10,278 bases of DNA from Candidatus Bathyarchaeota archaeon (GTDB lineage: Archaea > Thermoproteota > Bathyarchaeia > 40CM-2-53-6). Positions 1 to 6,483 of this stretch are shown one piece after another. Made by a program: the position numbers and the translations under genes. Below the pieces are notes generated by a model. It searched no databases. It worked only from the letters and a program-made list of their open reading frames with translations, and was not told where the DNA came from. The stretch is taken from contig VBBB01000077.1 in NCBI GenBank assembly GCA_005882955.1, forward strand, positions 2,192 to 12,469, in the 5' to 3' direction. The stretch's first letter is position 1. Every line of letters starts with the position of its first letter.

Positions 1-232
1 CCCCGGTAAACCGTCTAACCACCGTGGTCCCAGTCTCCTTACACGCGTCAAAATTGACCTCGAGCAATGCAGACTGAAAGCATCCCAGAACAATAGTGTT
101 CGAGTTATGCCAGAAACGAACAGTGTTCGGAGCCTTACCCTCACCCACCGCACGTGGAATAGCCTCCTCCACACTCATGTTCATGAACGGATCATCCCGG
201 TATTCCAAGTCGACTAGTCGCCAAGTCTCCAT
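1..232 (-). CDS. lplA: Lipoate-protein ligase A, catalytic subunit (N-terminal part, cut by window edge)
   Basis: Reading leftward from an ATG at 232, 77 residues are visible before the window ends. They start METWRLVDLEYRDDPF and include NMSVEEAI, then NTVRFWHNSNTIVLG and VVRRFTG. These match the N-terminal part of the biotin/lipoate A/B ligase fold; RRFTG is the start of the RR-x-(S/T)-GGG lipoyl-AMP binding motif. The family activates lipoate with ATP and transfers it to lysines of GcvH or 2-oxoacid dehydrogenase E2 subunits in the cytoplasm. The start overlaps the stop of the upstream lplB by one base (TAATG), so translation of the two is probably coupled. The pair resembles the two-gene ligase of Thermoplasma, where the C-terminal domain is a separate protein. 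The rest of the gene lies outside the window, so integrity cannot be judged. Confidence 0.88.
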   Translation of the reverse strand, partial: METWRLVDLEYRDDPFMNMSVEEAIPRAVGEGKAPNTVRFWHNSNTIVLGCFQSALLEVNFDACKETGTTVVRRFTG

Positions 233-585
233 TAGAACCCTGACTCTCCAGGTTTTGCGGCGAGTATTGCTTTGACAAAATCATCCGGCGTCACACCCAG
301 ACCTTGTGCGCTGGTTCCACGGAAGAAACGATCAACCAGAAGTTTCAACTCCTCTTCCTTCAACGGAACATCCTCCAACATCATCTCGAGCTTCGCGAGA
401 CTGTCTTCCGGAATCAGGAAGAAATCTCCAGAGATTTTCGCGGACTCGATTCGTCCTCCCGTTTCTCTCAATCGGACTCTTAGCAACTTTCCTCCCGGAG
501 CCTTGTAATCTGCTGAAAGCAAGGTCCTCCCGCCGTTGGTCATTGCGCTATTCCTACCTCCATTAGTCTCGACCTTGGTAGTCAT
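232..585 (-). CDS. lplB: Lipoate-protein ligase accessory domain protein (LplB-like)
   Basis: About 117 aa. From about residue 27 the protein reads as the small C-terminal domain of lipoate ligases: YKAPGGKLLRVRL, then SAKISGDFFLIPEDSLAKLE and a helical end. Archaea such as Thermoplasma encode this domain as a separate protein of about 90 aa that LplA needs for the adenylation step. It lies directly upstream of lplA with a one-base overlap. The start is uncertain. ATG 585 is given here; a TTG at 588 is next to it. An inner ATG at 543 has a strong ribosome-binding sequence GGAGGTAGG (561-553) about 12 nt before it and would give 103 aa, closer to the family size. The N-terminus holds a repeated TNGGR (twice within 14 residues), which is not part of the domain and may be untranslated or a local duplication. 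Confidence 0.82.
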   Translation of the reverse strand: MTTKVETNGGRNSAMTNGGRTLLSADYKAPGGKLLRVRLRETGGRIESAKISGDFFLIPEDSLAKLEMMLEDVPLKEEELKLLVDRFFRGTSAQGLGVTPDDFVKAILAAKPGESGF

Positions 586-589
586 CAAA

Positions 590-1156
590 CTAGTTAGCTG
601 TGAATCGTTTCATTTGCCCTTTCACGATCCTAAGACCGGTCTGAAGATTTCCCTTGCCAAAGAGACCGGTGAGCACCTCGTTTCCGTTACCCAGAGCTCT
701 TGGGAGACCCTCAATAATTTCCCTCATTTGTGAGAATAGCTTGTGGTAGTGTTCTAGCTTGTGTTTCTTTCTATCTGATAGTTGCCAATAGAACCGAGTA
801 CAAACGGTCTCCCTGTCTCCCCCGTCTCCGTCGTCGATGACCGCTTGCGCTTCAACGGTGAAATCTCTATTCTTCTTCCGAAGACCAAGGTATAGTGCGA
901 AGGCCACGTTCGACGGTGGAGAGAATGCGAGGTATCCGCTCTCGTGACGATTGACTTTCCAGCGAGGATTCGTTGGATGTCCCCCGCTACAAGATGAAAA
1001 GGTCTGGTATCCTTTCTTGTTCAGCAGTGAGACAATTTCCCTGATCGCCGGGTCTATTCGATGGATATTTCGTCCGTCCCGAAGGCTCTTCCAGTTCGAC
1101 CGTTCCAGCTCCCCCAACCTCTTCGAGTGGGCGCGAGGAAGAAAATCGTCACTCAT
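590..1156 (-). CDS. Uncharacterised protein with SCSGGH motif
   Basis: 188 aa from an ATG at 1156. I do not recognise a named family with certainty. Residues 34-60 (IDPAIREIVSLLNKKGY, then QTFSSCSGGH) resemble the 'SCSG' signature seen in Taw3/TYW3-type wybutosine proteins and in some small hypothetical proteins of bacteria and phages, where a Cys-Ser-Gly-(Gly)-His cluster follows a 'helix-KGY/F-xT' segment. Taw3 usually has SSCSGR, so the identity is not supported beyond that resemblance. After it comes a beta-rich stretch (SGYLAFSPP), then a charged region with DDGDGGDRE and a helical C-terminus. No signal peptide or membrane segment is seen. It lies between the upstream 194-aa gene (11-bp gap) and lplB (1-4 bp gap), so it is very likely co-transcribed with the lipoate ligase genes. 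A link to lipoylation is only inference from this context. Confidence 0.72.
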   Translation of the reverse strand: MSDDFLPRAHSKRLGELERSNWKSLRDGRNIHRIDPAIREIVSLLNKKGYQTFSSCSGGHPTNPRWKVNRHESGYLAFSPPSNVAFALYLGLRKKNRDFTVEAQAVIDDGDGGDRETVCTRFYWQLSDRKKHKLEHYHKLFSQMREIIEGLPRALGNGNEVLTGLFGKGNLQTGLRIVKGQMKRFTAN

Positions 1157-1167
1157 TTCTCTCGACT

Positions 1168-1752
1168 TTACAAGCGTATCCAGCGGAAGACTGACTCGTC
1201 AAAAACATAACTCTGGTTCTGATCGGCTGAAGCGAACCCCTTGAACTCGTGCCACCTATCAGACTTCTTGTCGTAGACTGCCTCGACCAGTTCCAGCGGC
1301 TTATCCATCGTCTCGGGACGCAGCATCTGACCCAGAATCCCCGTAAGGTGCCCGATCTGGTCTAGGGCAGAGCTCAACTCTTTCTCCTCAAGAACTCCAG
1401 ACTTGAATACCAGTTTATTCTTCTCTCCTAGGAAACTCAAGGTAACTGCAGCACCGGCTTTTCCTCTTCGATATCTGACCTGTCTCAGTAACTCTTTGAG
1501 TTCACGCCAGTTTTCCTGTAGAACATCTGTAAAGACCGTCGTAACGTAGGGATAATGGAATGTTATGTTGACTCGAGTGGCCAAATCCTCGTCCAAGAGT
1601 TCAGTATAAGACGGATGTTCAAGCCGGAATCCCTTCCGAAGGATCCTATAGAGAACCTCGTGCTCGAATGGCGACAATTCGCCCTCGACCAAGACCTCAG
1701 CAAGAGGCTTCTCTGGGACAGTTACAGCCTCGCGCGTACTCAAGCTAGGCAT
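1168..1752 (-). CDS. Uncharacterised protein, first gene of the lplB-lplA operon
   Basis: 194 aa from an ATG at 1752; not recognised. The sequence is soluble and acidic to mixed. There is a helix-rich part at residues 24-55 (LSPFEHEVLYRILRKGFRLE), a segment with FHYPYVTTVFTDVL around 68-81, a basic stretch (LLRQVRYRRGKAG) and a beta-like LSFLGEKNKLVFKSG. The C-terminal third is helical and ends FDESVFRWIRL. No metal-binding cysteine cluster, transmembrane helix or known catalytic motif was seen. It begins a tight four-gene minus-strand operon (gaps of 11 and about 4 bp, then a one-base overlap) leading to lplB and lplA. Its start codon is only 27 bp from that of the divergent CoA transferase. 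Length, sound codon structure and operon position support a real gene; the function is unknown. Confidence 0.68.
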   Translation of the reverse strand: MPSLSTREAVTVPEKPLAEVLVEGELSPFEHEVLYRILRKGFRLEHPSYTELLDEDLATRVNITFHYPYVTTVFTDVLQENWRELKELLRQVRYRRGKAGAAVTLSFLGEKNKLVFKSGVLEEKELSSALDQIGHLTGILGQMLRPETMDKPLELVEAVYDKKSDRWHEFKGFASADQNQSYVFDESVFRWIRL

Positions 1753-1779
1753 TAAGTGGTTAGAGTCTGAGATAAGCGC
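1753..1779. promoter_or_regulatory. 27-bp divergent start region between the lpl operon and the CoA transferase
   Basis: Only 27 bp separate the two divergent ATG codons (1752 minus, 1780 plus). No Shine-Dalgarno sequence is visible on either side. A weak TATA-like GCATTAAG at 1749-1756 is centred about 27 bp before ATG 1780, as expected for a leaderless transcript, but lies at the start of the opposite gene. On the minus strand CTTATC (1776-1771) is centred about 21 bp before ATG 1752, a poorer fit. The promoters must overlap or lie in the opposite gene. Confidence 0.3.
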
Positions 1780-2955
1780 ATGGCTCTACCACTCCAGGGT
1801 CTACGCGTAATAGATCTGACCCAAGACTTCGCGGGACCCTTCTGCACCATGATACTGTCAGACCTAGGCGCGGAAGTCATCAAAGTTGAGAAGCCGGTGT
1901 CCGGGGACGAGACTCGTGCCTGGGGGCCACCCTTCGTCAAGGGTCTCAGCTACTATTTTCTCAGCCTCAACCGTGGAAAAAAGAGCATCACGCTTGACCT
2001 CAAGACTTCTGCAGCGCAGAAGGTAATCCGGCAACTCGTTCAGGATTCTGATATTCTGGTCGAGAGCTTCCGTCCCGGAACATTAGCCAGGTACAACATG
2101 GATTACTCAAGACTTCGGCGACTAAACAAGGCCTTGGTGTACTGTTCCATCTCAGGCTTCGGACAGACAGGTCCCTATCGTGATCGCCCTGGATATGACA
2201 TCGTGGCGTTTGCGATGAGCGGGATCATGAGCACCACCGGCGAAGAAGGCCGTCCATCCGTCCGAGTCAGCATTCCAGTCGCCGATATCGCAGCAGGGCA
2301 CTATGCATCAACATCAATCCTCGCATGTCTCTCCCGTCGGCTCGTGACGGGAAGAGGCGACTACATCGACATCTCACTCTACGATTCGACCGTTTCCTGG
2401 CTCAGCTATCTGGCAACCTACTATTTCGCGACCGGAAAAGAACCCGTGAGGATGGGTTCAGCCCATCCCAGCATCGTACCTTACCAAGCCTTCAGCGCCA
2501 GAGACAGGGAGATCATAATTGCGGTGGGCAATGACCAACAGTTTCAAAGACTCTGCCAGAGCCTCGGACTAGAGAAGCTCTCAGAAGAGAGACGGTTCAA
2601 CACTAATCCTCAACGAGTCCGAAATAGACAGCAACTTGTCTCGATACTATCGCGACGTTTGAAGAAACAAAGCGCAGCATACTGGAACAAGCTCCTCAAT
2701 CAGAACCGAATCCCCTCAGCACCAGTCTACAAGATCAGCGATGTTGCCAGGGATCCCCAAATCAAACATCGGGGTCTCTTCAAGAAGATGAAATCCGGAA
2801 TACCACAGATGACCTCTCCCATCAAGCTATTCAAACAAGAGAAACGTTCCTCGAGTCCCGCTCCTACGCTGGGGCAGGACACCACCCAAGTTCTTCGAGA
2901 ACTCGGCTACTCTAAACATGCAATAAACAGAATCATGGGGAACAAGGCTAGTTAA
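1780..2955 (+). CDS. CaiB/BaiF-type (class III) CoA transferase
   Basis: 391 aa, the usual length for the family. The opening LQGLRVIDLTQDFAGPFCTM, followed by LSDLGAEVIKVEKP and a GDETRAWGPPF block, is the classical N-terminus. FRPGTLARYNMDY, YCSISGFGQTGPY and RPGYDIVAFAMSG follow in order. The PVAD at residues 166-169 supplies Asp169, at the position of the catalytic aspartate of formyl-CoA transferase that forms the acyl-aspartyl anhydride. The C-terminal part (APVYKISDVARDPQIKHRGLF) closes the ring-like fold. The family moves CoA between carboxylates in the cytoplasm; the substrate (carnitine, succinate, formate, oxalate, bile acid or aromatic acids) cannot be told from sequence. The gene stands alone: divergent from the lpl operon, and 19 bp from the stop of the convergent DUF2110 gene. 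No partner acyl-CoA dehydrogenase is in the window. Confidence 0.93.
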   Translation: MALPLQGLRVIDLTQDFAGPFCTMILSDLGAEVIKVEKPVSGDETRAWGPPFVKGLSYYFLSLNRGKKSITLDLKTSAAQKVIRQLVQDSDILVESFRPGTLARYNMDYSRLRRLNKALVYCSISGFGQTGPYRDRPGYDIVAFAMSGIMSTTGEEGRPSVRVSIPVADIAAGHYASTSILACLSRRLVTGRGDYIDISLYDSTVSWLSYLATYYFATGKEPVRMGSAHPSIVPYQAFSARDREIIIAVGNDQQFQRLCQSLGLEKLSEERRFNTNPQRVRNRQQLVSILSRRLKKQSAAYWNKLLNQNRIPSAPVYKISDVARDPQIKHRGLFKKMKSGIPQMTSPIKLFKQEKRSSSPAPTLGQDTTQVLRELGYSKHAINRIMGNKAS

Positions 2956-2974
2956 TTCCAGCTGTGGCTATTCA

Positions 2975-3742
2975 CTACGCGAGCCTAACTTTAGCAGGTG
3001 TCCGGAAGGAGGTCAATTGGACTCCTCTGAGACGATTCCCAATCTTTGCAATGACTCCCGGCGCGTCAGTGTCAAACTTGCAGACAAGACACTGTACTAG
3101 CAATGATAGTGTCTCGATTTTGATAATGTCCAATCCGAGATTTGCTGAGTGCACTGTTTTCTCAGCATAGTCTCTATCGATGCCAGCGGCGATCACCCGG
3201 TCGAAGAGCAGCTTCCTCCACCATATGAGCTGGTCTCGGGTCCTGTCAGCTAGTTCGACAGTGACGTTCTCTCCTTGAAGCTCGGTAACAATCACGTCGA
3301 CAGGGAAATAGTCCGCGAGGCCGTTCTCCTGTAGAATCTCTCGGGATGATTTCGAGGCTCCATCGGATAGCTGAGCTCTCATTCTGTGCAAAGGATAGAG
3401 TGCATCTTTTCGCGCAGGCTCAAGGATTCCTATGTCGATGTAGACGCCGAATCCTACTCTTCCTGCTCCAGTGATGAATCCCTTGCGGACATCCCAGCGC
3501 TCCACCTTCGAACGGAGCACAGGTGCTTCCCCAAACTTTTCCTTTAGAAAATTGAGGAACGTCTCTGCGTCGTCTCCTCGAGCTCGGACCTGCAACCATT
3601 GTTGTGGAACAGCGATCTCCCAGTCGACCCTTAGACCCTGGGCCTCTCTCGATAGAACATTCCAGACCGGCTTAGGTCCACGATTCAGAACGGGTTCAGG
3701 GATTTTCTCAGCCAGGGTGGCTGTCAGCCAACCCTCAGCCAA
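2975..3742 (-). CDS. DUF2110 family protein, linked to TFE
   Basis: 255 aa. Matches, from memory of the family, the archaeal DUF2110 proteins that often lie beside tfe. Visible parts are an N-terminal segment of about 80 residues (LTATLAEKIPEPV, WLQVRARGDDAETFLNFLKEKFG), a middle KGFITGAGRVGFGVYIDIGI, and a C-terminal part with DRVIAAGIDRDYAEKTVHSANLGLDI and LVCKFDTDAPGVIAKIGNRL. The function is unknown; the conserved link with TFE suggests a role near transcription or RNA, which is inference only. The start is TTG at 3742, 19 bp after the tfe stop; no ATG or GTG lies in frame between them. The two genes are therefore read as one transcript, tfe first. It converges on the CoA transferase. Confidence 0.82.
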   Translation of the reverse strand: MAEGWLTATLAEKIPEPVLNRGPKPVWNVLSREAQGLRVDWEIAVPQQWLQVRARGDDAETFLNFLKEKFGEAPVLRSKVERWDVRKGFITGAGRVGFGVYIDIGILEPARKDALYPLHRMRAQLSDGASKSSREILQENGLADYFPVDVIVTELQGENVTVELADRTRDQLIWWRKLLFDRVIAAGIDRDYAEKTVHSANLGLDIIKIETLSLLVQCLVCKFDTDAPGVIAKIGNRLRGVQLTSFRTPAKVRLA

Positions 3743-3761
3743 GACTATTCTTCTCTAAGGA

Positions 3762-4298
3762 TCAGACTTTCCCGGTAACGAAGGCTGCAGGGCGATCGGA
3801 GAGCTCCGACTCAAGCTTGCGCGAAAGATCCTCCAGCAGTTGTATGGTCTTACGGTTATCATCGCTCACCATCTGCCCGTTACAACCGCTACATCTGAAA
3901 GCAGACTCCATCGCGTCCTCAAACGTCACACGCACGTTCAAGCATTCTTTACACATGAAGAAACTATGACCCTTCTCAAATTCCAGCCTTGTCCGAAGGG
4001 TCTCCAGAGCCTTCTTCTTCCGACTCCGGACAAACGCGTCCAACTGGTCTGGCTGGAGCTTCCAGTGATAGATGAACCATCCAGTCTTCTCATCCCTCGA
4101 CCGCTGGCACGTCACCAGAGCATGGTCGTAGAGCTTGTAGAGAACCTTCCGAGCCGTATTCAGCCGGACGTTAGCCTGGGTCGCAATAACATCGTCAGTG
4201 GTTGTCCCAGCTTGGGCCAGTGCTTTGACCACGCTGATGGCTTCCTCTCCTCCAAAGAAGCTGGCCAAACGAGCAAGATCATCATGATGATTACCCAT
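3762..4298 (-). CDS. tfe: Transcription initiation factor E, alpha subunit (TFE)
   Basis: 178 aa from ATG 4298, typical for archaeal TFE. Residues about 7-90 form the winged-helix domain, with NTARKVLYKLYDHALVTCQR as recognition region and the conserved RDEKTGWFIYHWK wing. A charged helix linker (about 88-110) follows, then a zinc ribbon with cysteines 116, 119, 136 and 139 (CKEC and CSGC). TFE binds RNA polymerase clamp and stalk and helps open promoters, working with TBP and TFB. It is the first gene of a pair with DUF2110 and diverges from trm56. A TATA-like CAATATAG on the minus strand (4329-4322) is centred about 28 bp before the ATG, with no ribosome-binding sequence, which points to a leaderless mRNA. 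Confidence 0.96.
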   Translation of the reverse strand: MGNHHDDLARLASFFGGEEAISVVKALAQAGTTTDDVIATQANVRLNTARKVLYKLYDHALVTCQRSRDEKTGWFIYHWKLQPDQLDAFVRSRKKKALETLRTRLEFEKGHSFFMCKECLNVRVTFEDAMESAFRCSGCNGQMVSDDNRKTIQLLEDLSRKLESELSDRPAAFVTGKV

Positions 4299-4377
4299 AA
4301 TCTATGATAGCCCTCGACACCCTATATTGTGCGCTTCTCCAATTTAATCTAGTGCCCAACAAACCAGTTCGCCGGCG
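4299..4377. promoter_or_regulatory. Divergent promoter region tfe / trm56
   Basis: 79 bp between divergent genes. On the minus strand CAATATAG (4329-4322) is centred about 28 bp before the tfe ATG. On the plus strand TTTAATCT (4343-4350) is centred about 32 bp before the trm56 TTG. Both fit archaeal TATA boxes with no or very short leaders, and neither start has a Shine-Dalgarno sequence. The two boxes are back to back about 20 bp apart, so the initiation complexes could interfere. Confidence 0.5.
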
Positions 4378-4917
4378 TTGGCGAGAATATTCATTCTCCG
4401 GATAGGCCACCGGGTGTTCAGAGACTCACGAGTGACCACACACGTCTGCCTCACCGCTCGAGCTCTAGGCGCTGACGGAGTCATAATTGCGGACCGGGAG
4501 GACAAGGTTGTGGAATCCACAATTCGAGATGTGACAAACAGGTTCGGGGGACCCTTCGATGTACAGAGTGGAAAACCCTGGAAACAGGCTATCCGGGAAT
4601 GGAGGGCTATAGGAGGACGAATAGTTCACTTGACAGCCTATGGACTTCCACTGCCGAAAATGCTCCCGGAAATCCTAGACGCCAAAGGAGATGTCCTCGT
4701 GATCGTCGGGTCTGAGAAGATGCCGGGAGAGATATTCAAAGTGGCCGACTGGAATGTGTCAGTTACCAACCAGCCCATGAGCGAAGTGGCTGCATTAGCC
4801 ATATTCTTAGACTGGTTCAGGCAACACAGAGAATTTGAACACGAGTTTTCGAAGGCTCAAGTCCAGATTGTCCCATCGAGAAGCGGAAAAAAGATCCAGC
4901 AACTTCCTCCCGAATAA
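4378..4917 (+). CDS. trm56: tRNA (cytidine(56)-2'-O)-methyltransferase Trm56
   Basis: 179 aa, the standard length. The N-terminus LRIGHRVFRDSRVTTHVCL and LTARALGADGVI is the Trm56 signature. The knotted SPOUT cofactor region is seen at about 107-143: VLVIVGSEKMPGEIFKVAD, then WNVSVTNQPMSEVAALAIFLD. The enzyme methylates the ribose of C56 in the T-loop of archaeal tRNAs, using S-adenosylmethionine, probably as a dimer. The start is TTG 4378: no ATG or GTG lies in frame before the conserved RIFILRIGHR, and a TATA-like box (4343-4350) sits about 32 bp upstream. It diverges from tfe and seems to be transcribed alone. Confidence 0.94.
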   Translation: MARIFILRIGHRVFRDSRVTTHVCLTARALGADGVIIADREDKVVESTIRDVTNRFGGPFDVQSGKPWKQAIREWRAIGGRIVHLTAYGLPLPKMLPEILDAKGDVLVIVGSEKMPGEIFKVADWNVSVTNQPMSEVAALAIFLDWFRQHREFEHEFSKAQVQIVPSRSGKKIQQLPPE

Positions 4918-5306
4918 GACCAATATCAGATCGCATAAGCGATGGCTTGAGGCTAAGACTTAGGCGCCTTGACCCCAGAATCCCACAATTGCGACCGACA
5001 GATAGTGACATTCTCTTGACAGCTTTTCCGCCTTCTTGCCCCCGAATGTTGAGTCAATTCTCGGGCCAAGATATCGGACACGTTTCTTAGCTTCCCGACA
5101 AGTTCGCGGCATTCCTCAAAGGTCAAACCCTGAGAAGAAGAGACTGGCTTGACTGCTGGTTTTGGCATAGCGTCGTGCTAAAGAAATTCGCGATTAATGT
5201 AGTCTGCTATTGAAGAAGAACTGTGACCGAGAAACTCCAGACAAGCAATTGAAATGTCGAGGCTTCAACTAGTTGGATTCGAACCACAGATGATCCAGAC
5301 TCGCGC
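4918..5306. other. Gene-poor stretch between trm56 and the ankyrin gene
   Basis: 389 bp between the trm56 stop and the stop of the minus-strand ankyrin gene. It contains one doubtful 71-codon reading frame (4953-5168, minus; listed separately). The remainder, 5169-5306, holds no convincing gene, T-rich terminator or repeat. The only recognisable string is GGTTCGAATCC on the minus strand (5285-5275), like a tRNA T-arm but with no matching tRNA around it. Confidence 0.5.
4953..5168 (-). CDS. Possible small hypothetical protein
   Basis: 71 codons from ATG 5168. The protein starts MPKPAVKPVSSSQG, has a likely amphipathic helix (LTFEECRELVGKLRNVSDILARELTQ split around residues 15-40), and ends in a basic, Cys-containing tail. 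I recognise no family. No ribosome-binding sequence is visible; the A+T-rich CATTAATCG on the minus strand lies roughly 30 bp before the ATG and could be a weak TATA box. It is flanked by 138 bp without other genes on one side and converges on trm56 on the other. The regular helix supports a real protein, but an ORF of this size could also occur by chance. Confidence 0.3.
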   Translation of the reverse strand: MPKPAVKPVSSSQGLTFEECRELVGKLRNVSDILARELTQHSGARRRKSCQENVTICRSQLWDSGVKAPKS

Positions 5307-5978
5307 TTAACTAGTAGTATACTTCGTTAACAATTCGACAATCTGACGATTGTTCTTCTCCTGAGCAAATGTCAGCGGAGTCTTACCCTCGCTGTTCCTA
5401 GCTGTCGGATCGGCTCCGTTTTCGATAAGGAAACTGACGAGTTCAATGTTTCCCGCATAGGCTGCGTGCATCAAGGGAGTGAATCCGCCCTCGTAGCCAT
5501 GATTCACTTGCGCTCCCTTCCTAACTAGGACCTTTGCGATCTCATTGTGGTTCCGTGAGACCGCTCCCGTCAGTGCCGAGTAGCCCGTCTCGTTCCTGGC
5601 CAGGGCGTTCAGATCCGCTCCTTTCTCAATGAGAAATTCAACCGATTCTTTCTGGCCTAAGTACGCCGATAGAGCCAGGGCTGTGAAACCATCTGGAGAG
5701 TACGAGCTGACCGAAGCCGGATCATGGTTCACTATATTCTTGAGTCGTTTGAGGTCCCCTAACGCGGACGCTTCGAATACGTCGAGTTCTGGTTTCTTAG
5801 AAGCAATGGCGAGCGCACCGGTTTTGTTTCCTCGGTACAAGGCGAGGAATATCGCCGAGACTCCGTTCTTCTCTGTCGCGTTCGAGAGTGTTGGGTTCTC
5901 ATTCAGGAGCTGATTCATTCTGGCAGTGTCACCTTTCTTGACTGCGTCCAGGAATTCGTCGAGTTGCATAGTTAGCAT
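5307..5978 (-). CDS. Ankyrin-repeat protein
   Basis: 223 aa from ATG 5978, or 220 aa from ATG 5969. Almost the whole protein is ankyrin repeats of about 33 residues: a capping unit near 6-38, a degenerate one near 39-66, one near 67-97 (DVFEASALGDLKRLKNIVN), and clear ones at about 97-130 (DGFTALALSAYLGQKESVEF), 132-164 (GYSALTGAVSRNHNEIAKVL), 165-197 (GFTPLMHAAYAGNIELVSFL) and 198-221 (GKTPLTFAQEKNNRQIVELL). No signal peptide or membrane segment is present, so it is probably a cytosolic protein-binding scaffold; the partner is unknown. Similar proteins are common in bacteria, so transfer is possible but not shown. The gene diverges from marR. The palindromic operator 5972-6000 covers its start codon, and the TATA run 5999-6009 lies about 26 bp before ATG 5978, giving a leaderless transcript that MarR could repress. 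Confidence 0.88.
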   Translation of the reverse strand: MLTMQLDEFLDAVKKGDTARMNQLLNENPTLSNATEKNGVSAIFLALYRGNKTGALAIASKKPELDVFEASALGDLKRLKNIVNHDPASVSSYSPDGFTALALSAYLGQKESVEFLIEKGADLNALARNETGYSALTGAVSRNHNEIAKVLVRKGAQVNHGYEGGFTPLMHAAYAGNIELVSFLIENGADPTARNSEGKTPLTFAQEKNNRQIVELLTKYTTS

Positions 5979-6000
5979 AGCTAATGATTAGCAATGCTAA
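5972..6000. promoter_or_regulatory. Nested palindromic operator, probable MarR binding sites
   Basis: A 29-bp near-perfect palindrome centred at 5986, with one mismatched pair (5979/5993). It is made of two tandem copies of an inverted repeat TTAGC-N3-GCTAA (5972-5984 and 5988-6000), set 16 bp apart. Inverted repeats of this size are the usual binding sites of MarR dimers. It lies between the divergent ankyrin and marR genes, overlaps the ankyrin start codon (5978-5976) and touches the TATA run, so a bound repressor would block both genes. Binding by the neighbouring MarR protein is inference from position. Confidence 0.75.
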
Positions 6001-6009
6001 TATATATAG
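5999..6009. promoter_or_regulatory. Shared TATA element for marR and the ankyrin gene
   Basis: An alternating run AATATATATAG centred near 6003-6004, nearly the same on both strands. It is about 24-25 bp before the marR ATG (6028) and about 26 bp before the ankyrin ATG (5978). Both distances fit leaderless archaeal transcription. It is the only TATA-like sequence in the 49-bp gap, so it may serve both directions. Confidence 0.6.
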
Positions 6010-6027
6010 ATTTAGGAAACTAGGGAC

Positions 6028-6468
6028 ATGAGCAAACCGCCAAGCCGAGAAGAGACAGCTAGGAAAGTTCACAGCACTGCACTCCATTTGATGCGTTACG
6101 TAAGAGCCCAGGACATTGCACTCGGAGTCCCGCCGGCCCGGCTCTCAGCTCTCTCGGTCATAGTCTTCGGTGGGAAAACCTCACTTTCAGACCTAGCAAA
6201 AGCTGAACAGGTCCGTCCCCCAACCATGAGTCGAATCATCGACGCTCTCGTTCGAGATGGTCTGGTCAAGAGGGAGACCGATAAGAAGGACAGACGCTCA
6301 GTCATCATTACAGCAACAGAAAAAGGAACCCGGATCATGCATCAAGGAAGAAGTCGCAGGGAGAAACGGTTGCTCGACCTTCTTCAACCTCTCCGAAGGG
6401 AAGAGATTGACCTGCTCGACAGAGCCTCAGAAATCCTATCTAAGGAACTAAGGACAGGGACCCACTAG
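6028..6468 (+). CDS. MarR-family transcriptional regulator
   Basis: 146 aa, typical for MarR. N-terminal dimerisation helices span about 5-35. The winged helix-turn-helix follows: SLSDLAKAEQ (about 52-61) as first helix, VRPPTMSRIIDALVRDGLVKR (62-82) as recognition helix, and the wing TDKKDRRSVIITATEKG (84-100) with the conserved DxRxxxxxLT-like pattern. C-terminal helices 105-142 complete the dimer interface. No cysteine sensor is present in the readable core, so the signal is more likely a small ligand than a thiol switch. The ATG at 6028 has the TATA run at 5999-6009 before it. Two TTAGC-N3-GCTAA sites lie just upstream and probably give autorepression together with control of the ankyrin gene. 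It converges on MBF1 with a 15-bp gap. Confidence 0.93.
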   Translation: MSKPPSREETARKVHSTALHLMRYVRAQDIALGVPPARLSALSVIVFGGKTSLSDLAKAEQVRPPTMSRIIDALVRDGLVKRETDKKDRRSVIITATEKGTRIMHQGRSRREKRLLDLLQPLRREEIDLLDRASEILSKELRTGTH

Positions 6469-6483
6469 ACACCGCTAGGTCGG

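Noticed and set aside
951..1244. 97-codon plus-strand frame across the SCSGGH gene
   Set aside because: Spans two minus-strand operon genes and their junction, low-complexity Ser/Arg-rich translation, no support.
3840..4307. 155-codon plus-strand frame opposite tfe
   Set aside because: It lies wholly antisense to the well-conserved TFE and has no recognisable domain; a codon-bias shadow.
5275..5285. Minus-strand GGTTCGAATCC identical to a tRNA T-arm core
   Set aside because: The outer T-stem pairs do not form (TGTGG against CCAAC gives only three pairs), and no D-arm, anticodon stem or acceptor stem is found around it. Chance or a very decayed tRNA end; not annotated as tRNA or attachment site.
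5258..5316. Two copies of ACTAGTT-(G)AAGC on the minus strand flanking the T-arm-like string
   Set aside because: Only about 11 bp, imperfect, and one copy overlaps the end of the ankyrin gene. Too short to claim a duplication or integration site.
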